Source of the DNA: Hygrophila difformis
Taxonomy: Eukaryota; Streptophyta; Magnoliopsida; Lamiales; Acanthaceae
Assembly (NCBI GenBank): GCA_030278955.1
Contig: JAOANR010000014.1
Location: 38,391,453 to 38,455,452 of the forward strand
Length of the DNA stretch: 64,000 nt
Reading direction: 5' to 3'
How positions within the stretch are numbered: position 1 is the stretch's first letter; each line of letters opens with the position of its first letter. The notes below the pieces were generated by a model. That model was given only the letters and a program-made list of their open reading frames with translations, ran no database searches and was not told the DNA's origin. The position numbers and the translations under genes are program-made. Shown here one piece after another: positions 1-11,790 of this stretch.

Positions 1-1683
1 CATAAGATGAACTTATGAATTGGTTTAGGTTCGTATCTCGTAAGCTCCAACATCAATAACCATATATCAAGGAAGATATAATAGTAAGAAGTCACAAAAA
101 CATGAAATTTGAATTTCTGGCGTAGACAAGGCTAACTACGCCAAAATAGGAAGTCTGGCGTAGATAAACGCCAACCCTGAAAAATGGAAATTTTCAAAAG
201 CTGGCGTCGGCAAGGCTATTGACGCCAAAAAGAGTCTTCTGGCGTCAGAAAACGCCAACCCTGGAAGTGGAGAAAATTTCTCCCCTGCTTGGCGTCAACT
301 AGGCTTGTTGACGCCAAAAATGACATTCTGGCGTCAAAATACGCTAGAACTGAATGGTGGAAAAAAAAAAACTTCCCTGCCTAGCGTCAACTAGGCTTGT
401 TGACGCCAAAAATGGCGCCCTGGCGTCAAAATACGCCAAGGCTGACTGTCCAAAACACAATTCATTTTCCCATCTTGCTACCATTATTCCAATCATGCAT
501 TATTCTACCCCTTGCCTTTAAATTCTTTGACGAATTGGGTTTCTCAACTTCAATTTGGTGAGCTCCCATTCCAACTTCAATCTACATTAAAATGTCAAGA
601 ACAAAATATCAATTTCCACCTCTCTCCATTCTTACATTTCTCCACTCCATTTCCTTCTCCAATTTAAATTGTCAACAAGAAATTTAGTAAAGACACTTGC
701 TTCCCAACATGCATACTCGAATAAAGAATTGAGATAAAACAAGGTCCCTTAACAAAGGTCCAACAAAGAACAATAAAATCACCAAACTTTTCATCATCTT
801 CAATACACCACCAATTTAGAAATACTTTACCACCATGCATCCATCAAAATCTTCAATTCAAGAACACTAGTTACACTTTCCAAACTTTAATTACTAAATC
901 ACCCAACTCTTCATCTCTCGGCACCCACCCAAAATCTCATTTTAAAATATAAATTACTTATAAAACTAGCAAGAAACAATCTTAAAAATTTCAAAGCCAA
1001 AACCCATAAAGTTTTGGACTCCAATTCAAGAATTTTCACCACCACCGTTACCTCCTACATCATCCCCAAAGTTTATCTTTTACCCATCCATAATATAGAC
1101 TAACAATAGGAAATACTTCTTGAAAGATTCCACCACCAAATCTTCTAGCATCTCAACTCATCTCAAATAAAAACATGTTAGCTAGTTTGTAGATTAAATC
1201 CTCAACTTTTCCTAATCTTCCAACCCATCTCGTCACCCTCACTCTTCCACTTCAATATCTTCATAAAGTCATCCAAATCAAAAACTAAACAAGAATTATA
1301 CTTACAATTTGATAGATGCTTGCCTCTTCCATCCCAATCTTGAATAATCTCCCCCAATTTTCCAAGTCAAAGAAATGCTCTTCCATTTTCCCCTAAGTGG
1401 CGGTAGTGGTGTCTTGATGAGAATGAAATGGAATCTCCACCCCACTCAACCATGTATATGAGGGAATTGGACTAATGGGTCGGTCAAATGGAGGCGGGCC
1501 GGGCAGATCAAAATGGTGGGCTAATGAGTGCATAGGCTTGGATGTTGAGCTTCCAATGTTGGGCCTATTTTAAGTGTTTGGACTTAGCCCAATAACTTAC
1601 AATTATTAGCCCCTATTAGGAAATTAAGCTTATTAAAATGTAATTAGTTTAATTAAAATAAATTAATTACCCGGGATGTTACA
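1..1683 (-). mobile_element. 3' LTR (partial) of LARD-like element A
   Basis: This stretch is repeated almost base for base at 6552-8235, with only about five differences seen (for example at the poly-A run near 360 and GCGCCC/GCTCCC near 415). In the minus-strand sense it starts TGTAACATCCC at 1683, directly after a purine tract. It is the U3-side part of a roughly 2.86-kb LTR; the remaining 3' part lies left of the window. The near identity of the two LTRs indicates a recent insertion. No coding sequence is seen; the short ORFs here are chance. Confidence 0.9.
118..440 (-). repeat. Hairpin minisatellite in LTR A
   Basis: Irregular tandem units built on the palindrome GGCGTCAAC...GTTGACGCC. 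Several units keep a stem while its sequence changes: GGCGTAG pairs with CTACGCC, GGCGTCAA with TTGACGCC, and GGCGT with ACGCC around 6-nt loops. The same array stands in the other LTR at 6669-6992. It lies about 1.25-1.57 kb into the LTR in the sense direction. Confidence 0.8.
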
Positions 1684-4600
1684 ATCCCTCCCCCTTAGAA
1701 TCATTCGTCCTCGAATGATGTGAGGATATGGCTACGGAGGTCACCATCATTGATCTCATTGCTCACGACTCTTAAGATACTTATCTCAACATATTAAGCG
1801 GTGTTTCCTTGTAGTATGCACTATACTTCTCTGAATTATGTGGGACCCATCGTATGCGTTCATGCTTGCATCGCATCTATTGAGTCAATGGACCCGATTC
1901 TAGATTTTCTTTACTTCCCCACCGGACTTATGATTTGATAGCTTGCGCACCCAATTTATTATCCATATTACACACTTTACTTCTTCAGGTCAACATAACC
2001 TTTTACACGTTTGAGTTTTCTTTCAACCTGCCTGAAAAATTTCACCAACTCCTACTTTCACTTGACGATCTAAGGATTCAACCGTACTCATTCTGAGGAG
2101 TTACTCTTTCTCACATGATTCTATACTTTCATTCTTGTTGATTCTAGTACGAAGTCAACATATTTCTCGTGTTTTGCGGTTGATAGTGAGAAAATCATGC
2201 CCCGGGTGGCAATTTCCTTTCATTACGTCTCCGATGACTTTCGTCAATTCCAGTTGTTCGCTTGATGAGTTATGTACTCATCCGCTTTCTTCGTAAATGC
2301 CCACACTTTCTTCCCCATTGATTCTCGAAAGACATCAAGATGCTCATGGTGTCTTGAGAATTCCTATAAGATAATTATGACCATTATGGGTGATCTTCCT
2401 AATTACATGGGAATTGACCTTGCAATTTCTTAGAGATTCATCAGTTTTCATCTATCATTAGTATATTATCTCAACTTCTTTTCTTTCATTCCCCATCTCA
2501 TGCTTTGTTTAACAGATCCTATCAAGTAAATAATAATAATTCAATATGGTTGCCATTCGTTTGTAGTTCGCGAGTATTGAGCTCATTCTACGTCTTCTCT
2601 TAAGTAGCCTTTGTGATACACCATATTTTCCTAGATCGGGTCATGCTGTTGACCTCAATTTCCCGGTTTCTCTTCTCATTTGGAGGTATAATATCCACTG
2701 CTCGTAACTGCTACGACAGATAATCAGTCCTTAAATTGGACCGCATTCTGTCTCAATTCGATTCCAGTTATTTACTGCCAACTTGCTGATCCTCACCTGA
2801 TAGTAATAGGAATCTTTTTCCAATTCTCCGAAGTTGAGGATACTACATGTGGCATTATTGCAATCGTTCAACGAATATCCTTGATTTGACTGGAACTAAT
2901 TATAGCCTGCAAAATAAACAAGTGATTTCTATCTCACAATAGAAAGCCAGGTTGAGTTTCCCAATATTTTGGAATTCCATGATAGCATCGAGAACCATAT
3001 CCTTGAATGCTAATGGAGGGAAAATGCTAATAAATTAAACATTACTATGCATGAAACTCTATGAAGATAAACAAGTAGGGCATCTTCCTTTATAGCAAAA
3101 TGCCTTATATTAGGAAGAGGCCTCAGCTAACAAGTTGAAACGATCAACGATATTACGGATATGATACTGTTACGCATAAAAGCACAATTGATTGCTTCCA
3201 AGCATTGCACTTGAAACTTGATAATAGTACCCAGTAGGTTTCAAAGAAACCTATTCGTTCTTGTACTATTGGTTAAAAATAGACTCGTCAATCTATAATA
3301 GAATGAGGGAAGGTACCTTTTAAATTAGTTCCAAGACGATGCCAATCGGAAACTCGAACGTTGTTGGATGTCGTAAGAGAAACCTATCATCACCATATGT
3401 TTCTCCCTCTTACACTGGAACCAAATACACAACCCTCTATTCAGTCACAAAAATCCAAATTATATCACGTATTCCATTTTAAGCGGTAGCCTTTTCTCTA
3501 ATGCTACGTCGACTTCCAGCAGGTCGATTAGATGTGTCGTCTTTAAATGAGCTCATCAATTGTTGGTAATCCGCGAGTCTCAAGCTCTTGCCGTGATTCT
3601 TCTCACATTTTTTTACGGCTTGCATCACGATTTCTGAGGTGCAATCGTTATGTTGGCCTGCAGCTCTGTGTTTTGTTGCGTCTCCTCGCACAATTCCCTC
3701 GTCGGTCTCGTGTTTTCTCATTGAAACGCTGGAAATTTACTACAATCCACTCCGATTTCATGCTTACCGATCCCAACTATAGCGAATTTTATCCCGAGAG
3801 CCATCTCAATCTATGGCTTGTAGCGTTCATCTTGATAACATTCCTAGATTCCATCTTATTCTGATGATATCTTACACAATTCTTAAATGTTAAAGTCGTT
3901 GATCATCCCATAAGAATTTCTTTGAATTGTGTTGGGACTTAATTCTATTCTGGACAATCCACTTACATATTTACTCAGTGGCTAATAGCTTCGCACTGTT
4001 GGGAGGTTTTGCTTCGTATCTCTGATGGCAATTGCATAAAGTGTAGTGTTATCTCAATGGTTCCATAGACGTTCTTGGCTTGGTATGAACCTGCATCACA
4101 AAAAGTAAAAACAATCCCCACACAAGGTAGAAAGTGAGATCAACTTCCCGAGGGTATGGTAAATTCAGGATTATATCGGGAGTCAAAATATTCCGATACT
4201 GGTAGAAGGAAAATGCTAAACAACTAAAATCGTTGTTTGCAGAAATAAGGATACTGAAACGGAAGCTATTATGTAAAGGAACACAATAATGGAATAAGCA
4301 AATCAATAATGAGATGATTCAAATTAGCAACATGAATCATACTGATGGATATAAACTCCGGAAGTGAAGTAGCAATACATCTTTGGAAAGAAAGGATGAC
4401 AAAATAAAAGTTGTTCTATGACAGACGTGCCGGAGACATTTAACGAAAAGTGTGGGATTTAACAGAACAAAGATGTATAAAACGAATATCAATCGTCATG
4501 GTTTGGGAAAGAAGTCTACGACGGCCTATCAAACCGAGGGAATTAAACTCGAAGAAGGAAACTGATGCCAGAATGTTCACAAGAGCCATTCAGAAGATTG

Positions 4601-5377
4601 AAGAAGAGTAAAAGAAAGACAAGATTCTCTGCTAGCCAAGATAATAAAATGAAAGAGTTGCAACTGAAAAATTGCGATCCAGCTTTCCCGTGTCAACACG
4701 GCTTCCCTTCTCTCGTAATAAGATGTATCCACACCTTGATGTATCATTGCGAGGGTCTCGATTTTAATGTCTAGAAATTGTTGTCTGTCTAGATTCCGTC
4801 AATCAATGCAATAGGGAGAATCTTCTATAAAATGCTCAATTCTAAACGATGTCTGAGACATCATTCTCATGATGTTATTATAGTGCTGACAATGGATCAC
4901 CATCTGCTGATGTCGACTATGAGCCCACGATAGGAGTCATCGATGATTGGCCCCAACATTCCACTTCTCGTGCTCTTGCTTGCTATATTTCCCCTCGAGT
5001 CGTTATGAGGTCCGGTGCTTACAGTTGCTACCGCGTCGTCTCATATACCCTCCTGACATGACACGTTAGTAGAGTAACCCAATAATAACACACTTTTACT
5101 TAACAATTATAAACATTTGACAACTTCTAAACAAGTTGTCATCTGAAAGGAAACATAGATCTCTTAGGATATCCTTGCGACCCGCACACAGTTATCTCTC
5201 AAACTATGTCTCGAGCTCACAAGGGCGCAGTTTTCTACTAAGAACTAGTGTAATATAATACTTGTTCCAATATATAACAATGCAATCCTACACTATATGC
5301 AACCCCCGCACATCTCACCACATGCCAATTTCAAAATTTTAACACATATTATAGCAAACCTTGCTCTGATACCACTT
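1684..5377 (-). mobile_element. Non-coding interior of LARD-like element A
   Basis: The region between the two LTRs is about 3.7 kb. At its left end the minus strand shows a polypurine tract (complement of 1687-1697, TCCCTCCCCCTT read in plus) preceded by CATTCGAGGACGAATG, a sequence typical of the 3' end of plant Ty3/Gypsy pol genes. No gag, protease, RT or integrase can be read; ORFs are under 110 codons. Long LTRs plus a conserved but non-coding interior fit a LARD (large retrotransposon derivative), moved in trans by an autonomous relative. Parts of the interior recur in inverted orientation at 56656-59635. Confidence 0.8.
5363..5374 (-). promoter_or_regulatory. Primer-binding site of element A
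   Basis: On the minus strand this reads TGGTATCAGAGC, complementary to the 3' end of initiator tRNA-Met, three bases downstream of the 5' LTR end (...GTTACA). It fixes the orientation and the LTR boundary at 5378. Confidence 0.95.
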
Positions 5378-8235
5378 TGTAACGTCCCGAAAATTTTAAA
5401 CCAAAAATTTCCGTGACATCACTGCCGTATTACATCACCTAAGCTGTTGGCCAGTCAACTTAGGGTCTGTAACACGAAGCTGAGTACCTGAAGAATCAGA
5501 AAAATCCCACCACACCATAATTATAGTAATTATATATATATACATATATCAAATTAACAACATATCCGGGCATTCAGCCCTGCTATCAATCTCATAATTT
5601 TCAGTTAAAATATTAACTCAGTAATAAATCGAAGTCTTGAACTACTACAGCTCACAGGCGTTTCTAATTATATTAAAACTCACGGCAGAATAATTAACGA
5701 TAAAAGCACATAATATGTCCATTAACTAAGTGAGCAAAAACCATTTAAGGGAATAAAACATGTTCGCTCATCCCCAACCCTTCAATATGCCCAATGCACC
5801 GCGCCATCCTCAGGAGTATCTATAAAAGAAAATAGCAGGGGTCAGTACGGTTACTGAGCAAGGGAAGAATAATGGGGGATGGGGATACATCAACCACATA
5901 CTACTGTCAAACATTAACAAAGTAATTAAATAAATAAGTAAAAGAATGCAAACCATCACACCGTCCCATACCGGTGCTTCAACCACTGCAATCAAATAAA
6001 TGTTATGATATGATGAAATGAATGATATGACCTATGTGTCTATCTATCCTAAATGCAGCAATTAATCATGTCTAACGCGTTTCCTAATAACCATGGTCGA
6101 CAGTCATCATTGGCGAGAGGACACCACCCTCTCCCATCACAATGAACTGCCCGTCAACGTCGCCCCCGCCGCGGACGAACAGCCTACGCAGGGCCAATAA
6201 CATAGGTGAGGGAGCCGGATAGTCGTCACTGACCAGAGCAGCGTCTAGCGGGTCATGGCAAAGGGTTCACTCCCCAATTGCCGGTCATGGCACAGGGTTC
6301 ACTCCCCATATGCCAAACATGCCGTAGCATAACACAAGTATCACCGAGGTATACCACCTCACACACAAAGGCACAACACCAATAAGAACATAACATAAAT
6401 AATCAGAGAAACCACCTAGCCGTCTAGGTTCTCTATCACAAATTCAAACATTCGATATACACTTCTATATCCATTATAAACATACAACCGAGGTTTGCCA
6501 AGCCTCGCATAACGGCAACCATAATATAATCCCAATTCTAACGCATAATCACATAAGATGAACTTATGAATTGGTTTAGGTTCGTATCTCGTAAGCTCCA
6601 ACATCAATAACCATATATTAAGGAAGATATAATAGTAAGAAGTCACAAAAACATGAAATTTGAATTTCTGGCGTAGACAAGGCTAACTACGCCAAAATAG
6701 GAAGTCTGGCGTAGATAAACGCCAACCCTGAAAAATGGAAATTTTCAAAAGCTGGCGTCGGCAAGGCTATTGACGCCAAAAAGAGTCTTCTGGCGTCAGA
6801 AAACGCCAACCCTGGAAGTGGAGAAAATTTCTCCCCTGCTTGGCGTCAACTAGGCTTGTTGACGCCAAAAATGACATTCTGGCGTCAAAATACGCTAGAA
6901 CTGAATGGTGGAAAAAAAAAAAACTTCCCTGCCTAGCGTCAACTAGGCTTGTTGACGCCAAAAATGGCTCCCTGGCGTCAAAATACGCCAAGGCTGACTG
7001 TCCAAAACACAATTCATTTTCCCATCTTGCTACCATTATTCCAATCATGCATTATTCTACCCCTTGCCTTTAAATTCTTTGACGAATTGGGTTTCTCAAC
7101 TTCAATTTGGTGAGCTCCCATTCCAACTTCAATCTACATTAAAATGTCAAGAACAAAATATCAATTTCCACCTCTCTCCATTCTTACATTTCTCCACTCC
7201 ATTTCCTTCTCCAATTTAAATTGTCAACAAGAAATTTAGTAAAGACACTTGCTTCCCAACATGCATACTCGAATAAAGAATTGAGATAAAACAAGGTCCC
7301 TTAACAAAGGTCCAACAAAGAACAATAAAATCACCAAACTTTTCATCATCTTCAATACACCACCAATTTAGAAATACTTTACCACCATGCATCCATCAAA
7401 ATCTTCAATTCAAGAACACTAGTTACACTTTCCAAACTTTAATTACTAAATCACCCAACTCTTCATCTCTCGGCACCCACCCAAAATCTCATTTTAAAAT
7501 GTAAATTACTTATAAAACTAGCAAGAAACAATCTTAAAAATTTCAAAGCCAAAACCCATAAAGTTTTGGACTCCAATTCAAGAATTTTCACCACCACCGT
7601 TACCTCCTACATCATCCCCAAAGTTTATCTTTTACCCATCCATAATATAGACTAACAATAGGAAATACTTCTTGAAAGATTCCACCACCAAATCTTCTAG
7701 CATCTCAACTCATCTCAAATAAAAACATGTTAGCTAGTTTGTAGATTAAATCCTCAACTTTTCCTAATCTTCCAACCCATCTCGTCACCCTCACTCTTCC
7801 ACTTCAATATCTTCATAAAGTCATCCAAATCAAAAACTAAACAAGAATTATACTTACAATTTGATAGATGCTTGCCTCTTCCATCCCAATCTTGAATAAT
7901 CTCCCCCAATTTTCCAAGTCAAAGAAATGCTCTTCCATTTTCCCCTAAGTGGCGGTAGTGGTGTCTTGATGAGAATGAAATGGAATCTTCACCCCACTCA
8001 ACCATGTATATGAGGGAATTGGACTAATGGGTCGGTCAAATGGAGGCGGGCCGGGCAGATCAAAATGGTGGGCTAATGAGTGCATAGGCTTGGATGTTGA
8101 GCTTCCAATGTTGGGCCTATTTTAAGTGTTTGGACTTAGCCCAATAACTTACAATTATTAGCCCCTATTAGGAAATTAAGCTTATTAAAATGTAATTAGT
8201 TTAATTAAAATAAATTAATTACCCGGGATGTTACA
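5378..8235 (-). mobile_element. 5' LTR of LARD-like element A
   Basis: LTR of 2858 bp, minus-strand sense TGTAACATCCC (8235) to ...CGTTACA (5378). The right 1684 bases match the partial LTR at 1-1683. It contains the hairpin minisatellite at 6669-6992 and, near 6090-6210, a GC-rich block (complement of ACCATGGTCGACAG... to CCGGCTCCCTCA) that is shared with the opposite-strand LTR near 55860-55985. The 5 bases after its end are ATTAT; the matching left duplication lies outside the window. Confidence 0.9.
6669..6992 (-). repeat. Hairpin minisatellite in LTR A (second copy)
   Basis: Same array as 118-440: five or six units with GGCGT...ACGCC or longer stems and differing stem bases. Confidence 0.8.
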
Positions 8236-8408
8236 ATTATTATTATTATTATTATTATCATCATCATCATCATCATGTATATATATTTATAAAAATAAAG
8301 TGTTAATTTAATTACTATGCATCTAATAATTACACAAGTACTGGAATAGTTTTAATATTTATAAATAAATTAATTTAAAATATATCTAGAATAATATAGG
8401 GTATTACA
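8236..8408 (-). mobile_element. LTR start fragment (element-B type)
   Basis: In the minus sense it begins TGTAATACCCTATATTATTC at 8408 and runs into (ATT)n/(ATC)n microsatellite, matching the first 170 bases of the LTRs at 15752 and 19098. Element A appears to have inserted into it at 8235, so the rest lies left of the window. Confidence 0.7.
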
Positions 8409-8565
8409 ATTTTCGACTTCACCGGTTCGTGGTATTTAAATTCCTTTTTAATCTTTGGAATTAGATTCCATTTCTCTTTTTATTTTTATTTTATTTTATT
8501 TATTTATTTAATTATTTATGTGTTTATTTATTTATTTATGGGTGACTGATTTCACGGGTATTACA
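8409..8565 (-). mobile_element. LTR start fragment (element-D type)
   Basis: Minus-sense start TGTAATACCCGTGAAATCAG at 8565, like the solo LTR start at 38160, with an A/T-rich ATTT-repeat tract. Its other end is cut by the B-type fragment, so three LTRs are nested here. Confidence 0.6.
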
Positions 8566-8751
8566 CTCTCTTAGCTTGGTTGCATCTTTGTTTCTTTGTG
8601 CAAGATTAGATGCCTTCTCTTTCTCTACTTAAGCTTCTTTATTGATGGCAGAGGTAGAGCAACCTTTACTGGTTAATACCATAAACTTATATATATATGA
8701 TGTATTACCAGATGTCGGTTGTTTCTCCTTGCTCCTTGCTTTCTTAACTCA

Positions 8752-8990
8752 AATAACCTAAAGTCGACCTGACAGAATAATACCCATTGCTGAAAGATTT
8801 GGGATGGATCTAGGAGTTGTGCTTGACAAATGCCCTTTACTAATTTAATTTCGTGTATACAGTGATTGGATTATTTTGCACTTGCAATATATCACAGATG
8901 CTCGTGCTTACACATATGAATGAGCATCAGTATAACTTGCTTTTGGGTCTATCAGCTAAAATGGCTGAAGAACCTTTCAGACATAATTTT
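8752..8990 (+). pseudogene. DMC1: DMC1-like meiotic recombinase fragment
   Basis: Two exon-like pieces encode parts of the RecA/RAD51 core: PDRIIPIAERFGMD at about 8766-8820 and, after an intron-like gap, ARAYTYE then QYNLLLGLSAKMAEEPFR at about 8900-8982. DMC1 is the meiosis-specific strand-exchange recombinase that assembles on single-stranded DNA. The pieces follow the order of the real gene, including an intron, so this is a DNA-level copy and not a processed one. The second exon is broken by a stop and a small insertion after YTYE, and neither the Walker A exon nor the C-terminal exons are seen. Assignment to DMC1 over RAD51 rests on the AKMAEEPFR stretch. Sequence 8566-8751 and 8991-9250 shows no further exon that I can name. 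Confidence 0.75.
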
Positions 8991-9279
8991 GCACCATGGA
9001 TCTCAAATGAGGTTTCTGTCCGGACATCTTGCCCTTTTATAGTGATGAGATTTCTGAATGGCTCTTGCTTTTTATAGAATTTTTGCACTAAGATTGTTCA
9101 ACTCTTTCAGTTAAAGATGAACTTTTCTAGAATCCTATCAGATACAAACATCATTTTGTAAATTTCTATTCCCTCTAATTTTTACTTGTCATTTTAACAG
9201 GTGCTTGATGATCTTTCCTAGGTTGTGTGTAACTTCATAATCTTGGCCCCCAGCGAGCCAAATGAGCTGCAATTACATG

Positions 9280-9390
9280 AGCAGTCCCGTTTATGCCAGT
9301 TTTCTTCGGGATTACATCTTAATCCTTCTTACCTGAGCAGTCTAGTTTATGCCAGTTTTCATCGGGATTACATCTTAATTCTTCTTCCTC
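9280..9390 (+). repeat. Tandem duplication of about 56 bp
   Basis: GAGCAGTCxxGTTTATGCCAG...CGGGATTACATCTTAAT occurs twice in direct succession (from about 9279 and 9334), differing at a few bases. Confidence 0.75.
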
Positions 9391-9451
9391 TGTTTTTTTC
9401 CGGATGTTGTGTATGGGTAATGTGCCTACCTGGTAACGGAAGGTAAAGGAA

Positions 9452-9460
9452 ATTAAGTTT
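9452..9460. repeat. Left 9-bp TSD of copy 1
   Basis: ATTAAGTTT, identical to 15662-15670. The base on its left is A while the base on the left of the right copy is the last C of the element, so the duplication is exactly 9 bp. Confidence 0.85.
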
Positions 9461-9612
9461 GGGTTAATTATAATTTTAGGCCACTATAAGGAGTGGTTTA
9501 CGTTTTTGGGCCATAATAAGTTTCAATTATGATTTTCGGCCATTACAAACACATTTTGTTCAATTTTAGGCCATTCAGACCTTTTGAAATTATACTTGAC
9601 CCTACCAACTTT
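9461..9612 (+). repeat. Left terminal inverted repeat of copy 1
   Basis: Starts GGGTTAAT and contains three spaced GGCCAT motifs, then TTTGAAATTA and TGACCCTACCAACTTTTG. The reverse complement of 15512-15661 shows the same order of motifs at roughly two-thirds identity over 150 bp. Confidence 0.8.
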
Positions 9613-10183
9613 TGCCTATTTATACTTTTGACCCCATCAGTTGACTTCAACTTTTGTCCAATTACACTTTGACCCCCATCTTATATTTTTCATTGAATAT
9701 AGTCCAATTAAAGCCCATCGTGCTTCCGATAATTAAATTAAGCACTAAGCTTCATACATTGGCTTTGACTGCCTTGCTGCCGGGTTTCCTAAGCTCCAGG
9801 ATTTTACGGACTTCCTCCAACCACGCAGCCGCGACCGATGGTTCACCGATTCTTGGCTCCTTCAACAACAAACAGCACAGTCCTATTTCGTTTCCTACCT
9901 TAGGACGTATCAAGATATTAATAAAGGGTTTTAATTATATTATCGGGATATTTGGGATATTTGGAAGCCTGGATTTTACTGAAGAAATATTAAAAATATT
10001 ATTTAAACATAATTTCCCCTAACGACGAAGACATACACTTAGTTCCTCATGGAGGATACAAGACTCTTGGGGAAATACCCCATACTTTTACAGACTCGAA
10101 AGGAAATATGCAGAAAGAGAAATATTACAAATACTTTGAAGAGTTGGGAGGAATTTTCGATGCCTTCCATCTGCTTCAAACTC

Positions 10184-10244
10184 CTTTATTATAGGCGCCC
10201 GTGGACAAATACTCTAAATCCTTGTGACGTCACTGCGTTCGTCA
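10184..10244 (-). promoter_or_regulatory. 35S-like promoter core, copy 1
   Basis: In minus sense two TGACG motifs (10225-10244) stand about 30 bases upstream of a TATA-like CTATAATAAAG (10184-10194). Paired TGACG motifs are the as-1 element of plant pararetrovirus promoters. The same arrangement is at 39821-39900, with the better TATA. It points toward the left end of the element. Confidence 0.65.
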
Positions 10245-10409
10245 CTTGGCCTTAATTTCCACCGGCTACATTATTGTCCTTTTTTGAATTATTGCGTTAG
10301 GTGGCTTTTTGTCAACTTTCCACCTTCTCTTGTCGGCCACTTTCTGCCAGCTACTCTGCCCTTCTTTGTCGGCTTTTAATTATGAGTGTTGCCGACACCT
10401 CTCTTTCTT

Positions 10410-11785
10410 TTACATCCAGTTAATCTTACTTTGGCTTGTGAAAGTTTTTTGGACGTTTCTTTTACATCCAGTTAATCTCCCCGTGCTCCTTGCTGCTGAG
10501 CTAGTTGAACCTTGGGATGAACTCTTCGTCGTTCCCGTTCTTTGTCCAGTTTTGTATGTTTTGGCCTTGCCCTTGGACCACCATGCTCTTCTTCTTCGGA
10601 ATAGAGGTCTTCTGAAACTCCTACTGTATGAGCCTCGACTCTTCTTTTTTTTCCTCTTTTCTTCTGATTCTCCTATAATTGTTGGAAAATCGTTATTTTC
10701 ACAGCAAAGAGGAGTTCTTTTTATTTTACCTCTTAGTCTCTTGATGTTCTTTTGGGCTGCTGCCTGTTGACACCATTCTCTGAGCTTATCCTTTAAGAAG
10801 GACATTCTTCGAGCTATTGAGTCCACTGTACCAGGGGGTACTGTGTACGATTGGATCAACATTTCTCTTCATGGGCTGCAGATCTTTGCAAAGAACATGG
10901 GACATGCTACTTCAGCTGTCATTTCACTCCGAAAATAGTATTTACGAAACCAGTAGATATATTCGTCTACTGCGCAAATACTTCTTAACTCCATACCCAA
11001 CAGTGCTTGGGTATAGACTTTGATTTTTTCTGTTCTCTGTTCTTCAAAATAACCATCTCCTACAAAATAGGTTTTGAATAAGAGGCCAAACCTTTCGCAG
11101 ATTGTGCTTTTGGATTCTCCTTCGAGTATTTGCTCCTTTAAAGCAGCTGTGGAGTTTTTTCAGCCCAGCTTCGCCGATCCTTCGAGACTTAGCTCTATTA
11201 ATCGGACAAAGTTTTCTTCATCGAGATCCAGGGTGGTTGCTGCAATCTTCATTGAAGCTACCCATTCGTCGATCAGGTCTTCGATGTTTCGGAAGTCGAT
11301 AACGTCGAGGTTCAGTGTTATGCCATATGGATTTAATGTTTGTAACATCGTCTTGGCCCACGGTGTGGATTCTCACTACAAGAAATTCGCGGCAAGGCGA
11401 CGAATTTGGCGACGAAATTTTTTTGAAGTCGTCGCCTAAAACTTCGTCGCCTGGCGGATTTCGTCGCCTTGTTCGTCGCCTAGAGCGCTAGACGATGAAC
11501 AAGGCAACGAAATCATTTTGTCACCTACCCGCAAAATTCTTGTAGTGTCTGGTGCTCTACTTGGGTTCCGTCCTGGGTTTCGTCTTGCATTGAGATGCAC
11601 CTCAGGATACCTGTTCATGTGGAAGTCTGTACTTTCTCTCATTGGGACATCAGGCAGTCCATCGTGGTTCACGTTGGATCCTGATTCTTCCGCATAGCCC
11701 AGCTGAAGAACTTCATTGGGTTTTACATTGACTAGATCCATAATCCCAAGTTGGGAAAATGATTATGCTAATTCTTGTAGATCTG
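10410..11785 (-). pseudogene. Caulimovirid coat-protein gene relic, copy 1
   Basis: Reading pieces at 10410-10862, 11160-11348 and 11436-11741 (minus) match the coat-protein ORF of copy 2 (43910-45317): the N-terminal part with NYGITLNLDVIDFRNIEDLI-like sequence and the Arg/Lys/Ser-rich C-terminal part. The capsid protein packages the genome in pararetroviruses. Here it is broken by frameshifts near 11020-11160, a CACTA MITE, and the solo LTR that replaced the start. The zinc-knuckle end is lost at the deletion junction near 10490. Confidence 0.75.
11374..11547. mobile_element. CACTA-type MITE
   Basis: 174-bp insertion starting CACTACAAGAAATT and ending with its inverted form (AATTCTTGTAGTG), flanked by the 3-bp TSD TCT (11371-11373, 11548-11550). 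The interior has repeated GGCGACGAA/TTCGTCGCC boxes, as subterminal repeats of CACTA (En/Spm) elements. Copy 2 has the empty site at about 45055, which proves the insertion. Confidence 0.92.
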
Positions 11786-11790
11786 ATAGA

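Noticed and set aside
1..8235. A coding Gypsy element with fragmented gag-pol
   Set aside because: Only the last pol-like bases before the purine tract can be read; no RT, protease or integrase motif in any frame of the interior.
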